A stretch of 64,000 nt of DNA from Pseudomonas oryzagri (GCF_020831405.1 NZ_JAJHPU010000017.1:18662-82661), one strand, 5' to 3'. Shown: positions 10,265 to 18,251, counted from the first letter of the stretch. Numbers and translations: made by a program. The notes: generated by a model from the sequence alone, not told the origin.

Positions 10265-10280
10265 GGCAGGATACGTGCCA
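10265..10280 (-). promoter_or_regulatory. Sigma-54 promoter of the ligase gene
   Basis: The minus strand reads TGGCACGTATCCTGCC, with a perfect -24 TGGCACG and GG-N10-GC spacing. It lies about 50 bp upstream of the ATG. Palindrome B is centred 117 bp upstream. Confidence 0.8.
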
Positions 10281-10377
10281 GGGGCCGGCCAGCGCCCGAA
10301 CCCGGGCCGCGCCGGCGCATCCGGCGGCATCGCCCGCGCCATCGACCGCCGCCCGTGCGTGCAACCCGGCAAGCGGG

Positions 10378-10401
10378 CTGTAAAGACGCTTACAACTGTA
10401 A
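10378..10401. promoter_or_regulatory. Palindromic upstream activating site B (shared by ligase and lipA)
   Basis: CTGTAA, 6 nt, then TTACAACTGTAA. This is the same motif as sites A and C with one mismatch plus an extra half-site. It lies between two divergent sigma-54 promoters, 117 bp from one and 65 bp from the other. Confidence 0.75.
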
Positions 10402-10458
10402 CGCCGCGCAATCCCTGCGGATCGCCGGCCAGGCCGCGTATTCCGGGCCTTCGGCGCC

Positions 10459-10474
10459 TGGCCCGCGTCTTGCT
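10459..10474 (+). promoter_or_regulatory. Sigma-54 promoter of lipA-tatA
   Basis: TGGCCCGCGTCTTGCT has GG-N10-GC spacing and a consensus -12 TTGCT. It lies 38 bp upstream of the lipA start. Confidence 0.8.
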
Positions 10475-10511
10475 GAGTCCTCGGCGCATCCACCACATTT
10501 CGGAGATCGAC

Positions 10512-11477
10512 GTGGAGTCCCAGCACAGCGCCGGCAAACCGGCCAAGGTAATCACCGGCACCAAGCTGCGCGGCGCCGACAAGGTGGCGCGCATTCCGGT
10601 GAAGATCATTCCCACCGAGGAGCTGCCGCGCAAGCCGGACTGGATCCGCGTACGCATTCCGGTCACCCCCGAGGTCGAGCGCATCAAGCAGCTGCTGCGC
10701 CAGCACAAGCTGCACAGCGTCTGCGAGGAAGCCTCCTGCCCCAACCTTGGCGAGTGCTTCTCCGGCGGCACTGCCACCTTCATGATCATGGGCGACATCT
10801 GCACCCGCCGCTGCCCGTTCTGCGACGTCGGCCACGGCCGCCCCAATCCGCTGGATGCCGACGAGCCGAAGAACCTCGCGGCGGCCATCGCCGACCTGCG
10901 CCTGAAGTACGTGGTGATCACCTCGGTGGACCGCGACGACCTGCGCGACGGCGGCGCCCAGCACTTCGCCGACTGCCTGCGCGAGATCCGCGCGCTGTCG
11001 CCCAACGTGCAGCTGGAAACCCTGGTGCCGGACTACCGCGGACGCATGGAAATCGCCCTCGACATCACCGCCACCCAGCCGCCGGACGTGTTCAACCACA
11101 ACCTGGAAACCGTGCCGCGCCTGTACAAGTCGTCGCGCCCGGGTTCGGACTTCGAGTGGTCGCTGGATCTACTCGAGGAGTTCAAGAAGCGCGTCCCCGG
11201 CGTGCCGACCAAGTCGGGCCTGATGCTGGGCCTTGGCGAGACCGACGAGGAGGTGATCGAGACCATGCAGCGCATGCGCGAGCACGAGATCGACATGCTC
11301 ACCCTCGGCCAGTACCTGCAGCCCTCGCGCAGCCACCTGCCGGTGCAGCGCTTCGTCCATCCCGACACCTTCGCCTGGTTCGCCGAGCAGGGCGAGCAGA
11401 TGGGCTTCAAGAACGTCGCCTCCGGTCCGCTGGTGCGCTCGTCCTACCACGCCGACCGGCAGGCCCACGGCCTGTAA
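10512..11477 (+). CDS. lipA: Lipoyl synthase
   Basis: The product has 321 residues. The start is GTG 10512 with CGGAG upstream, consistent with the sigma-54 promoter at 10459-10474, so the longer frame from 10275 is excluded. The auxiliary cluster cysteines are in [12 protein letters not shown], the radical-SAM motif CxxxCxxC is in [15 protein letters not shown], and the C-terminal SSYHAD serine ligand is present. It inserts two sulfurs into octanoyl-lysine of lipoyl domains. Pseudomonads normally have a housekeeping lipA next to lipB. This copy has a sigma-54 promoter and a catabolic operon nearby, so it is probably a second, inducible copy matching demand from the E2 lipoyl protein. The tatA gene follows 31 bp later. 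Confidence 0.95.
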   Translation: MESQHSAGKPAKVITGTKLRGADKVARIPVKIIPTEELPRKPDWIRVRIPVTPEVERIKQLLRQHKLHSVCEEASCPNLGECFSGGTATFMIMGDICTRRCPFCDVGHGRPNPLDADEPKNLAAAIADLRLKYVVITSVDRDDLRDGGAQHFADCLREIRALSPNVQLETLVPDYRGRMEIALDITATQPPDVFNHNLETVPRLYKSSRPGSDFEWSLDLLEEFKKRVPGVPTKSGLMLGLGETDEEVIETMQRMREHEIDMLTLGQYLQPSRSHLPVQRFVHPDTFAWFAEQGEQMGFKNVASGPLVRSSYHADRQAHGL

Positions 11478-11508
11478 GCGGCACCCACTCCATAGAGGAG
11501 CAGCAAAC

Positions 11509-11682
11509 ATGGGTATTTTCGACTGGAAACACTGGCTGGTGATCCTGCTGGTCGCAGCGGTTCTGTTCGGCGGCAAGCGCCTGCGCAGCCTGGGCAGCGA
11601 TCTGGGCGAGGCGATCAAGGGCTTTCGCAGCTCGGTGGCGGACGACAAGGAGCAGCTGTCCTCCCCCGAGGAACGCCCCTGA
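11509..11682 (+). CDS. tatA: TatA-family twin-arginine translocase subunit
   Basis: The product has 57 residues from the ATG behind GAGGAG. It begins [20 protein letters not shown], a single membrane helix. The conserved FG hinge follows ([15 protein letters not shown]), then the amphipathic helix EAIKGFRSS and an acidic tail, the exact plan of TatA. TatA multimers form the pore for folded Tat substrates with TatB and TatC, which are not in this window. It is 31 bp behind lipA under the same sigma-54 promoter. The operon on the other strand encodes a protein with a Tat signal (17616-18143), its likely client. It is slightly shorter than housekeeping TatA. Confidence 0.9.
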   Translation: MGIFDWKHWLVILLVAAVLFGGKRLRSLGSDLGEAIKGFRSSVADDKEQLSSPEERP

Positions 11683-11790
11683 ACCATCGCCGCCGGCGCG
11701 GCGGCCTGCCGAGCTAGCCGCCGCGCCGCGCTTCAAGCTCTCCCCGCTCCGTACCGCGCCCCTGCGCGGCGCCGGCGTTGGCCACAAACG

Positions 11791-11818
11791 CCGAGGCCGG
11801 CATGGCAGCCGGCCTCGG
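11791..11818 (-). terminator. Possible terminator at the end of the E1/E2 operon
   Basis: Perfect 11-bp stem (11791-11801 with 11808-11818) with a 6-nt loop. In the minus direction it is followed by CGTTTGT, only a weak T run. It lies 41 bp after the E2 stop codon, between convergent tatA and E2. Confidence 0.5.
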
Positions 11819-11858
11819 GAAAGGGGTGGAGCGCCGCCCTCCGTGGCGGCAACGCGGA

Positions 11859-12566
11859 TCAGGAAGCGGCGGCTTCGCCCCCCTCGATCCGCCGGCACAG
11901 CGCATCGAGGAAGTCGGCCGCCGGCGCGCCGTTGACCGCGCGGTGGTCGAAGGTCAGCGACAGGCCGAGGAAGTCGGCCTCCACCAGGCTGCCGTCGGCG
12001 GCGCGCTGAAGGCGGCGCTGGCTGCAGCCGATGCCGACGATGGCCACCTGCGGCACGTTGAGGATCGGCGTGAAGTGGTGCACCCGCGACAGGCCCAGAT
12101 TCGACACGGTGACGGTCGCCCCGGTCAGCTCGCGCACCGACAGCTTGCCGGCCAGCGCCTTGCCGGTGAGCACCCGGCGCGCCTCGGCCAGGGCCTCGAG
12201 GTCGAGCGAGCCGGCGTCGAACAGCGCCGGGGCGACCAACAGGTCGCCCGGCAGCGGGATGGCCACGCCCAGGTGCACCGCGCCATGCAGGGTGATCACC
12301 TCGTCCTCCAGGGTGGCGTTGAGCGCCGGATGCTCGCCCAGGGTGCGCACGATGGCGTGCAGCAGCAGGTCCTGCAGCGAGACCTGGCTGCCGGCCGCCT
12401 TGAGGCGCGCCCGCCACGCCTGCAGGGCGGTCAGCTCGCACTCGGCATGCAGGGTCAGCTGCGCGGCGGTGTGCAGGCTCTCGCTCATCTTCGCCGCGAT
12501 CATCTTGCGCATGCCCTTGAGCGGCAGGCTGCCGCCGGCCAGCGGCGGCGTGTGCATCTGGCCCAT
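11859..12566 (-). CDS. 2-oxoacid/acetoin dehydrogenase E2 catalytic domain, without lipoyl or E3-binding domain
   Basis: The product has 235 residues from ATG 12566, starting 2 nt after the stop of the lipoyl gene. It contains only the acyltransferase core: KGMRKMIAAKMSES at the start, HLGVAIPLPGDLLVAP in the middle, VSNLGLSRVHHFTPILNVPQ, and TFDHRAVNGAPAADFL near the end. That last motif is HRxxNG where most E2 enzymes have HRxxDG. The catalytic His is retained. Covalent E2 enzymes carry lipoyl, E3-binding and catalytic domains on one chain. Here the lipoyl domain is a separate protein and no peripheral-subunit-binding domain exists. It is the last gene of the operon and is probably translationally coupled. 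Confidence 0.85.
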   Translation of the reverse strand: MGQMHTPPLAGGSLPLKGMRKMIAAKMSESLHTAAQLTLHAECELTALQAWRARLKAAGSQVSLQDLLLHAIVRTLGEHPALNATLEDEVITLHGAVHLGVAIPLPGDLLVAPALFDAGSLDLEALAEARRVLTGKALAGKLSVRELTGATVTVSNLGLSRVHHFTPILNVPQVAIVGIGCSQRRLQRAADGSLVEADFLGLSLTFDHRAVNGAPAADFLDALCRRIEGGEAAAS

Positions 12567-12568
12567 GG

Positions 12569-12802
12569 CTAGGCCACCACGCCGATGGTGGCGCCCTTGC
12601 CGATCACCGCGTCCTCGCCCGCGAGGATCTTCAGCACGCCGGCCACCGGCGCCTCGATTTCGAACTGGGCCTTCTCCGACATGATCTCGGCAACCAGGTC
12701 GCCCGGCGCCACCTCGGCGCCGTCGCTGACCAGCCAGGCGGTGATCACCGCCTCGGCGTCGCCGTCCCACAGGTCATCGGCAATCACGATTGGGGTCGAC
12801 AT
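12569..12802 (-). CDS. Free-standing lipoyl-domain carrier protein
   Basis: The product has 77 residues and consists of one biotinyl/lipoyl domain. The lipoylation lysine lies in MSEKAQFEIEAP, and the fold-closing repeat is AVIGKGATIGVVA, after which the protein stops. In usual E2 proteins this domain is fused to the catalytic core. It starts 3 nt after the E1-beta stop and ends 2 nt before the E2 core. I infer that it shuttles the acyl group between E1 and the separate E2 core, and is the client of the nearby ligase and lipoyl synthase. Confidence 0.9.
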   Translation of the reverse strand: MSTPIVIADDLWDGDAEAVITAWLVSDGAEVAPGDLVAEIMSEKAQFEIEAPVAGVLKILAGEDAVIGKGATIGVVA

Positions 12803-12805
12803 GGT

Positions 12806-13831
12806 TTATTCCTCGCTTTTCAGGTTGTGGTAGGCGGCCACGATCTTCTCGGCACTGGGCAGCGCCCACTGCTCCATGACCGGGGTGAAGGGGATCGGGA
12901 TATCGGGGAAGGCCACCCGCTGCGGACGCGCCTTGAGCATGCCGAGGTCGTGCTCGACCACGCTGGCGATGATCTCGCCGCTGACGCCGTAGCTGTGATA
13001 GTCCTCGTCGACCACGATCAGCCGGCCGGTCTTGCGCACCGAGGCGATCACGTGTTCGCGGTCCAGCGGCACCAGGCTGCGCAGGTCGACCACCTCGGCG
13101 CTGACGCCCTCCTGCTCCAGCTGCTGGGCAGCGCGCAGGGCGTGGTGCACGCCGGCACCGAGGCTGACGATGGTCACGTCGCTGCCCTCGCGCACGGTCT
13201 GCGCCTTGCCGATCTCGACGGTGTAGGACTCCTCCGGCACCGCCACCGTGGCGCCCTTCTCGGTGCCCAGCCAGCCCATGCCCTGCAGGGCCTTGTGGAA
13301 CAGGAAGATCACCGGATTGTCGTCGCGGATCGCCGCGGTCATCAGGCCCTTGGCGTCATAGGCGTTGCTCGGCACCACCACCTTCATCCCCGGCAGGTGG
13401 GCGAAGGTGCCGTACAGGCACTGCGAGTGCTGGCCGGCGTCCGAGTAGCCGGCGCCGGTGGAGGCCATCAGCACCATCGGCACGCGCACGTTGCCGCCGG
13501 AGAAGTAGGTGTTCTTGGCCATCAGGTTGTAGATGGCGTCCATGCATACGCCGAAGAAGTCGACGAACATCAGCTCGACGATCGGCCGCATGCCGTCGGA
13601 AGCGGCGCCCACCGCGGCGCCGATAAAGGCGGTTTCGGAGATCGGCGTATCGCGCACCCGCGCGCCGCCGAACTCCTCGTACAGGCCGCGGGTGTTGCCG
13701 AACACCCCGCCGAGCTGGCCGATGTCCTCGCCCATCACGAACACCCGCGGGTCGCTGCGCATTTCCTGGGCCACCGCCTCGGCCATGGCGCGGGCGACGG
13801 TGAGCTTGCGTTCTTTGATCACAGTGGACAT
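12806..13831 (-). CDS. acoB: Acetoin dehydrogenase-type E1 beta subunit
   Basis: The product has 341 residues: transketolase pyrimidine-binding domain with GEDIGQLGGVFGNTRGL and the glutamate-containing ISETAFIGAAVGAA, followed by the transketolase C-terminal domain (VVDLRSLVPLDREHV, VVDEDYHSYGVSGE). With the alpha subunit it forms the thiamine-diphosphate enzyme that splits acetoin, or decarboxylates a 2-oxo acid, and passes the acyl group to lipoate. The acetoin assignment rests on the AcoR-type regulator and the butanediol-type dehydrogenase between the two E1 genes. A branched 2-oxo acid substrate is not excluded by sequence. Confidence 0.85.
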   Translation of the reverse strand: MSTVIKERKLTVARAMAEAVAQEMRSDPRVFVMGEDIGQLGGVFGNTRGLYEEFGGARVRDTPISETAFIGAAVGAASDGMRPIVELMFVDFFGVCMDAIYNLMAKNTYFSGGNVRVPMVLMASTGAGYSDAGQHSQCLYGTFAHLPGMKVVVPSNAYDAKGLMTAAIRDDNPVIFLFHKALQGMGWLGTEKGATVAVPEESYTVEIGKAQTVREGSDVTIVSLGAGVHHALRAAQQLEQEGVSAEVVDLRSLVPLDREHVIASVRKTGRLIVVDEDYHSYGVSGEIIASVVEHDLGMLKARPQRVAFPDIPIPFTPVMEQWALPSAEKIVAAYHNLKSEE

Positions 13832-13855
13832 GTCTTGATTCCTCCAGCGATGGGC

Positions 13856-14947
13856 TCAGACCGCGGCAGGCGCGGACGGCCTGACGATGATCTTCACGTT
13901 GCGGTCCTTGTGGTTCACCAGCTCCTCGAAGCCCCGTTCGAGGATGTGCTCCAGCTCGATCCGCCCGGTGATCAGCGGGGCGACGTCGAGGCGGCCGTCG
14001 GCGATCAGGGCGATGACGTCGGCGAACTCGCCGTTGTAGGCCAGCGCGCCGATCACCTGCTTCTCGGTGGCGACGATGTCGAAGAAGTTGAACTCGCTGG
14101 GCTCCTCGAAGATGCCGAGCATCACGCAGCGGCCGCCCTTGCGGATCACGTCGAGGGCCAGCTTGGCGGTGGCCTTGTGGCCGATGCATTCGAAGGACAC
14201 CGCGGCGCCGTAGCCCTCGGTGAGTTCGCGCACCGCGGCGATGGCGTCGCCCTGGCTGGGGTCGATGACCTCGCTGGCGCCGACCTCCAGCGCCTTGGCC
14301 TTGCGCGCCGCGGACATCTCCAGGGCGATGATCCGCGCCGCGCCGGCGGCGCGGGCGCACATGATGGTGCACAGGCCGATGGTGCCGGCGCCGACCACCA
14401 CCACGGTCTGGCCGAGCAGGCTGCCGGCCTTCTTCACCGCGTGCATGCCCACGGCGAGCGGCTCGATCAGCGCGCCGGCCTCGCTGGGGAAGCCCTCGGG
14501 CAGGCGGTACAGCAGGTTGGCCGGGACGTTGACCAGCTCGGCGAAGGCGCCGTTGTTCATCAGCCCGGTGAAGGCGAGGTTCTCGCACAGGTTGTACTGG
14601 CCCTGGCGGCAGAACCAGCAGTCGCCGCAGTGCTGGCAGGCGTCGGCGGCCACCCGCTCGCCGACGGCGAAGCCGGCGACGCCCGCGCCCAGGGCGACGA
14701 TCTCGCCGCTGAACTCGTGGCCGAGGATGCACTGGCCCTTGAGGCCGGTGAGCGGATGGGCGCGGTCGGTGGGGATGAACACCGGCCCGGCCAGGTACTC
14801 GTGCAGGTCGGAGCCGCAGATGCCACACCAGTGCACGCGGATCTGCACCCAGCCGGCTTGCGGCGCCGCCGGGCGGGCGACTTCCTGCAGGCGGATGTCG
14901 CGTCGGCCGTGCCAGACCGCGGCCTTCATCGTCGATTGTTGGCTCAT
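13856..14947 (-). CDS. 2,3-butanediol dehydrogenase-type zinc alcohol dehydrogenase
   Basis: The product has 363 residues. ATG 14947 with AAGGA upstream is preferred to the frame start at 14989. Catalytic zinc ligands are in HWCGICGSDLHE and ILGHEFSGE. The structural zinc lobe is CQHCGDCWFCRQGQYNLC, with four cysteines. The nucleotide-binding loop is VVVVGAGTIGLCTI. It belongs to the medium-chain dehydrogenase family that interconverts 2,3-butanediol and acetoin with NAD. It sits between E1 alpha and E1 beta, as expected for a step feeding acetoin to E1. An A-rich CAACAAGGAAA segment precedes its start. Confidence 0.85.
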   Translation of the reverse strand: MSQQSTMKAAVWHGRRDIRLQEVARPAAPQAGWVQIRVHWCGICGSDLHEYLAGPVFIPTDRAHPLTGLKGQCILGHEFSGEIVALGAGVAGFAVGERVAADACQHCGDCWFCRQGQYNLCENLAFTGLMNNGAFAELVNVPANLLYRLPEGFPSEAGALIEPLAVGMHAVKKAGSLLGQTVVVVGAGTIGLCTIMCARAAGAARIIALEMSAARKAKALEVGASEVIDPSQGDAIAAVRELTEGYGAAVSFECIGHKATAKLALDVIRKGGRCVMLGIFEEPSEFNFFDIVATEKQVIGALAYNGEFADVIALIADGRLDVAPLITGRIELEHILERGFEELVNHKDRNVKIIVRPSAPAAV

Positions 14948-14985
14948 GGCGATTTCCTTGTTGTCGTTTGCGGGGAGGGCCGGCT

Positions 14986-15975
14986 TCACACGAACACCAT
15001 TTCCAGCGCCTCTTCCGGCGCCGGATAGGCGCTCTCGCGGGCGAACAGCACGGCCTCGTCGACCCGGCCACGAGCGCGCGCGGCGATTTCCTCGGCCTGG
15101 GCTTCACCGAGCACACCGGCGTCGAGCAGGCGCTGGCGGTAGGCCGGGATCGGGTCGCGGGCCAGCAGCGCCTCCTTCTCGCCGGCCGGGCGGTACTGCT
15201 CGCCGTCGCCCATGAAGTGGCCGGCCAGGCGCGAGGTCTCGATCTCGATCAGGCTCGGCCCGCCTCCGGCGCGCGCGCGGGCGATGGCCTCGCCGGCGGC
15301 GGCGAAGATGGCGTCGGCGTCGTTGCCGGGGACGAACACCCCCGGCATGCCGTAGGCGGCGGCGCGCACGTAGTTGCGCTCGATCGGCGTGGAGGACTGC
15401 TTGGCCACCGAGATGCCCCAGGCGTTGTCCTCGATGACGAACACCACCGGCAGCTTCCACAGCGCGGCCAGATTCAGCGTCTCGTGGAAGGCGCCCTGGT
15501 TGGCGGCGCCCTCGCCGATGTAGGCCACCGCGACGCCGGGCTTGCCCTGCAGCTGGCGCGACAGCGCGGCGCCCACCGCCGGGCCCATGCCCTGGGCGAT
15601 GATCCCCGAGCAGCAGAAGTTCACCCGCGGGTCGAACAGGTGCATGTGCCCGCCGCGCCCGCCGGACAGCCCGGTCTTCTTGCCGAAGATCTCGGCGACC
15701 ATTTCGTTGAGGTCGACGCCCTTGGCCACGGCGATGTGGTGCGGGCGGTGGGTGGCGGTGACCACGTCCTCGGCGGCGAGGTGCGCGCAGACGCCGACGG
15801 CGCACGGCTCCTGGCCGTTGGACAGGTGCATCTCGCCGGGGATCGGCCCCTTGGCCATGTTGAAGACCGGGGTCTTGCCTTCCATGTAGATGCGCTCGAT
15901 GGACTCTTCCAGGTAGCGGCTGACGAGCATCTGCTCGAACATCCACAGGCGCTGGGCATGGTTCGGTGCGGTCAT
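14986..15975 (-). CDS. acoA: Acetoin dehydrogenase-type E1 alpha subunit
   Basis: The product has 329 residues. The thiamine-diphosphate motif starts at GEGAANQGAFHETLN and closes with EDNAWGIS. GGRGGHMHLFD and the phosphorylation-loop-like FMGDGEQYR are family hallmarks. It pairs with E1 beta to form the alpha2beta2 E1. The GMC dehydrogenase gene ends 21 nt before it and the butanediol dehydrogenase follows after 38 nt, so all are in one operon. Substrate as for the beta subunit: acetoin by context. Confidence 0.85.
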   Translation of the reverse strand: MTAPNHAQRLWMFEQMLVSRYLEESIERIYMEGKTPVFNMAKGPIPGEMHLSNGQEPCAVGVCAHLAAEDVVTATHRPHHIAVAKGVDLNEMVAEIFGKKTGLSGGRGGHMHLFDPRVNFCCSGIIAQGMGPAVGAALSRQLQGKPGVAVAYIGEGAANQGAFHETLNLAALWKLPVVFVIEDNAWGISVAKQSSTPIERNYVRAAAYGMPGVFVPGNDADAIFAAAGEAIARARAGGGPSLIEIETSRLAGHFMGDGEQYRPAGEKEALLARDPIPAYRQRLLDAGVLGEAQAEEIAARARGRVDEAVLFARESAYPAPEEALEMVFV

Positions 15976-15996
15976 GAGATCGGCTCCGTATCGGAT

Positions 15997-17577
15997 TCAG
16001 AGGGCGCGCTGGCTGAACAGCTTGCCGATGTGCTCGGCCTGGCGCAGGGCCAGGGCGACGATGGTCAGGGTCGGGTTCTGCCCGCCGCTGGTGGTGAACT
16101 GGCTGCCGTCGGAGACGAACAGGTTGGGAATGTCGTGGCTCTGCCCCCACTTGTTGACCACCCCGTCGGCGGCCCTGGCGCTCATCCGGTTGGTGCCCAT
16201 GTTGTGACTGGCCGGATAGGACGGCAGGCGGATCACCTCGGTGGCGCCGACCGCCTCGTAGCACTTGCGGGTCTGCTCGACGCCGTGGTCGCGCATGGCG
16301 TTGTCGAAGGCGTGGTCGTCCTTGTGCACCACCGGCACCGGCAGGCCGTACTGGTCCTTCTCGCTGGCGTGCAGGGTGATGCGGTTGCTCTCCACCGGCA
16401 GGTCCTCGCCGCACAGCCAGACCCCGGACATGTGGTCGTAGCGCTCCATGCGCGAGGCGAAGGTGCGCCCCCAGCCCTGCGGGGTCGGGTCGAGGAAGGC
16501 GGACATGAACGGCAGGCCGAGGGAGAGGATCTCCAGCCGGTAGCCGCCGACGAAGCCGCGCTCGGGCTTGTTGTAGGACTCGTCGGAGATGATCCCGGCG
16601 ACCGTGGTGCCGCGGTACATGTGCACCGGCTTGGGCATCACCGCGTAGATGCCGGCGGTGGTATGGCACATGTAGTTGCGCCCGACCTGGCCGGAGGAGT
16701 TGGCCAGGCCGTCCCTGAACATCGACGACTCGGAGTTGAGCAGCAGACGCGGCGACTCGATGGAGTTGCCGGCCACGCACACCACCCGCGCCTTCTGGCG
16801 CTGCTGGCGGCCCTCGGCGTCGGCGTAGACCACCGCGTTGACCCGGCCGCGGGCGTCGTGCTCGATGCGCAGCGCCATCGACTGCGGGCGCACCTCGCAG
16901 TTGCCGGTGGCCTCGGCGCGCGGGATGTCGGTGTACAGGGTCGACCACTTGGCGCCGATGCGGCAGCCCTGCATGCAGAAGCCGGCCTGCATGCAGCCGG
17001 GGCGCTCGTCGTAGGGCTGGGTGTTGATCGCCATCGGCCCGGAGAGGATCTCCTTGTAGCCGATGCGCTGGGCGCCGCTGGCCAGCACCTTGAAGGAGTT
17101 GTGCCACTGGTGGTACGGCATGCCGGTGCTCGGCCCCGTCACCCCCATGTGCTTCTCGGCCTTGACGTACCAGGGCTCCATTTCCGCGTAGCTCACCGGC
17201 CAGTCGAGCAGGTTGGCGCCCTTGATGTCGCCGTTCTCGCTGCGCATGCGGAACTCGAAGTCGCGAAAGCGCAGGGCCACGCCCGCCCAGTGCATCGAGC
17301 TGCCGCCGACCGCCTTGACGATCCACGCCGGCAGGTTCGGATGGTTGCGTGCCACGTCCCAGCTGCCGGTGGCGATGCGTTTGTCTAGCCAGGAGATCTT
17401 GTTGAACATCGCCCACTCGTCGTTCTCGATGTCGGACATCGCGAAGCGCTTGCCGGCCTCCAGCACGACCACGCGGATGCCCTGCTTGGCCAGGGCGTTG
17501 GCCAGGGTGCCGCCGCCGGCGCCCGAACCGATGATCACGACGACGTCGCCGTCGTCCTGGGAGAATTTCGCTGCCAT
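15997..17577 (-). CDS. GMC-family flavoprotein dehydrogenase (gluconate 2-dehydrogenase large-subunit type)
   Basis: The product has 526 residues from ATG 17577, with GAGGG upstream. The FAD dinucleotide loop is VVVIIGSGAGGGTLANALA (residues 12-30). MHWAGVALRF and the C-terminal active-site region SHNMGTNRMS ... QFTTSGGQNPTLTI match the gluconate 2-dehydrogenase/2-keto-gluconate branch of GMC oxidoreductases. It has no signal of its own. Such subunits are exported folded by piggy-backing on the Tat signal of the small subunit, encoded just upstream (17616-18143). The third, cytochrome c subunit usual in these membrane dehydrogenases is not present, so the electron acceptor is unknown. The substrate is probably an alcohol. 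Confidence 0.85.
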   Translation of the reverse strand: MAAKFSQDDGDVVVIIGSGAGGGTLANALAKQGIRVVVLEAGKRFAMSDIENDEWAMFNKISWLDKRIATGSWDVARNHPNLPAWIVKAVGGSSMHWAGVALRFRDFEFRMRSENGDIKGANLLDWPVSYAEMEPWYVKAEKHMGVTGPSTGMPYHQWHNSFKVLASGAQRIGYKEILSGPMAINTQPYDERPGCMQAGFCMQGCRIGAKWSTLYTDIPRAEATGNCEVRPQSMALRIEHDARGRVNAVVYADAEGRQQRQKARVVCVAGNSIESPRLLLNSESSMFRDGLANSSGQVGRNYMCHTTAGIYAVMPKPVHMYRGTTVAGIISDESYNKPERGFVGGYRLEILSLGLPFMSAFLDPTPQGWGRTFASRMERYDHMSGVWLCGEDLPVESNRITLHASEKDQYGLPVPVVHKDDHAFDNAMRDHGVEQTRKCYEAVGATEVIRLPSYPASHNMGTNRMSARAADGVVNKWGQSHDIPNLFVSDGSQFTTSGGQNPTLTIVALALRQAEHIGKLFSQRAL

Positions 17578-17589
17578 GAAGTCAGCCCT

Positions 17590-17606
17590 CGTTGTTGGAG
17601 TTGTTG
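17590..17606 (-). promoter_or_regulatory. A-rich ACAACAAC/CAACAAC leader of the GMC gene, candidate Crc/Hfq target
   Basis: The mRNA-sense strand carries two AACAAC tracts separated by TCC just before the GAGGG ribosome binding site. The match to AAnAAnAA is imperfect. Confidence 0.3.
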
Positions 17607-17615
17607 TGAGGAGGC

Positions 17616-18143
17616 TCAGAGCCAATCGATGTCGTTGAAGCCGCGGTTGACGTAGCCGCCCTTCTCCACCGAGGAGCCTTCGTAGCCGAACAGCGGGAAC
17701 AGCGCCTTGTTGTCGTAGATGCCGAACATCAGCGCGCTGCGCACCTCGCGGAAGAACGGCCCGGTCTCGATGGCGCGCAGCAGGGCGACGCGGTCGTTCT
17801 CGGCGAGCGCCTCGAAGGCCTGGCCGTGACGTTCGCGGGCGCTGCCCTGCAGCGCCTTGAGGCCCTCGCGGACCAGCGCGCCCTGCTTGTCCAGCAAGGC
17901 GGCCAGCGGCTTGGCGTAGTGCAGGTCGCCCAGGCGGTCGTGGGGGAAGATGTCGCGGCCCATGCGCAGGAGGCCCGCGGGCAGCTCGGGCAGCGCCTCG
18001 GGGCGCGCCTCGTCGGCGAGCAGGGTGACCGGGATCAGCTGGCTGGCGACCGCGCTGGCGCCGAGCAGGGCCAGCGATTGGGCGGACAGGGACATGAAGC
18101 GCCGGCGGCTGAGGCCGGCGCCCGGGGCGGAAGAGTCGTGCAT
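17616..18143 (-). CDS. Gluconate 2-dehydrogenase subunit 3-family protein with Tat signal
   Basis: The product has 175 residues. ATG 18143 with GGAG 7 nt upstream fits the sigma-54 promoter at 18252-18268; the longer frame to 18281 would start upstream of transcription. The N-terminus shows a textbook twin-arginine signal, SRRRFMS at residues 12-18 followed by a hydrophobic stretch. The remainder is a helical small-subunit domain (PHDRLGDLHYAKPLAALLDKQG, LFGYEGSS). In gluconate and related dehydrogenases this small subunit escorts the flavoprotein through the Tat pathway. First gene of the seven-gene operon. Confidence 0.85.
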   Translation of the reverse strand: MHDSSAPGAGLSRRRFMSLSAQSLALLGASAVASQLIPVTLLADEARPEALPELPAGLLRMGRDIFPHDRLGDLHYAKPLAALLDKQGALVREGLKALQGSARERHGQAFEALAENDRVALLRAIETGPFFREVRSALMFGIYDNKALFPLFGYEGSSVEKGGYVNRGFNDIDWL

Positions 18144-18251
18144 GGCAGCGCTCCAGACTGTTGCCGGCGCGCCCGCAGGGTGGGATCGGGCAGCTCGGCG
18201 TTCATTGTTCTGTTGTCGGAGGAGCCGGTTGCGACTCCCTGAACAGACCAG

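Noticed and set aside
10215-10511. Extended N-terminus of lipA from 10275
   Set aside because: It would start upstream of the sigma-54 promoter and adds a non-conserved Arg/Pro-rich segment.
12560-12575. Sequencing frameshift splitting one E2 gene
   Set aside because: The lipoyl domain ends at its natural domain boundary with a stop, and the core begins with its own ATG. The linker and E3-binding domain expected between them are absent in every frame, so a single indel would not restore a normal E2. Not fully excluded without read data.
13856-14947. Threonine or sorbitol dehydrogenase as alternative to the butanediol-type enzyme
   Set aside because: The medium-chain zinc family is hard to split by eye. 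Position between E1 alpha and E1 beta beside an AcoR-type regulator favours acetoin/butanediol, but confidence is limited to the family.
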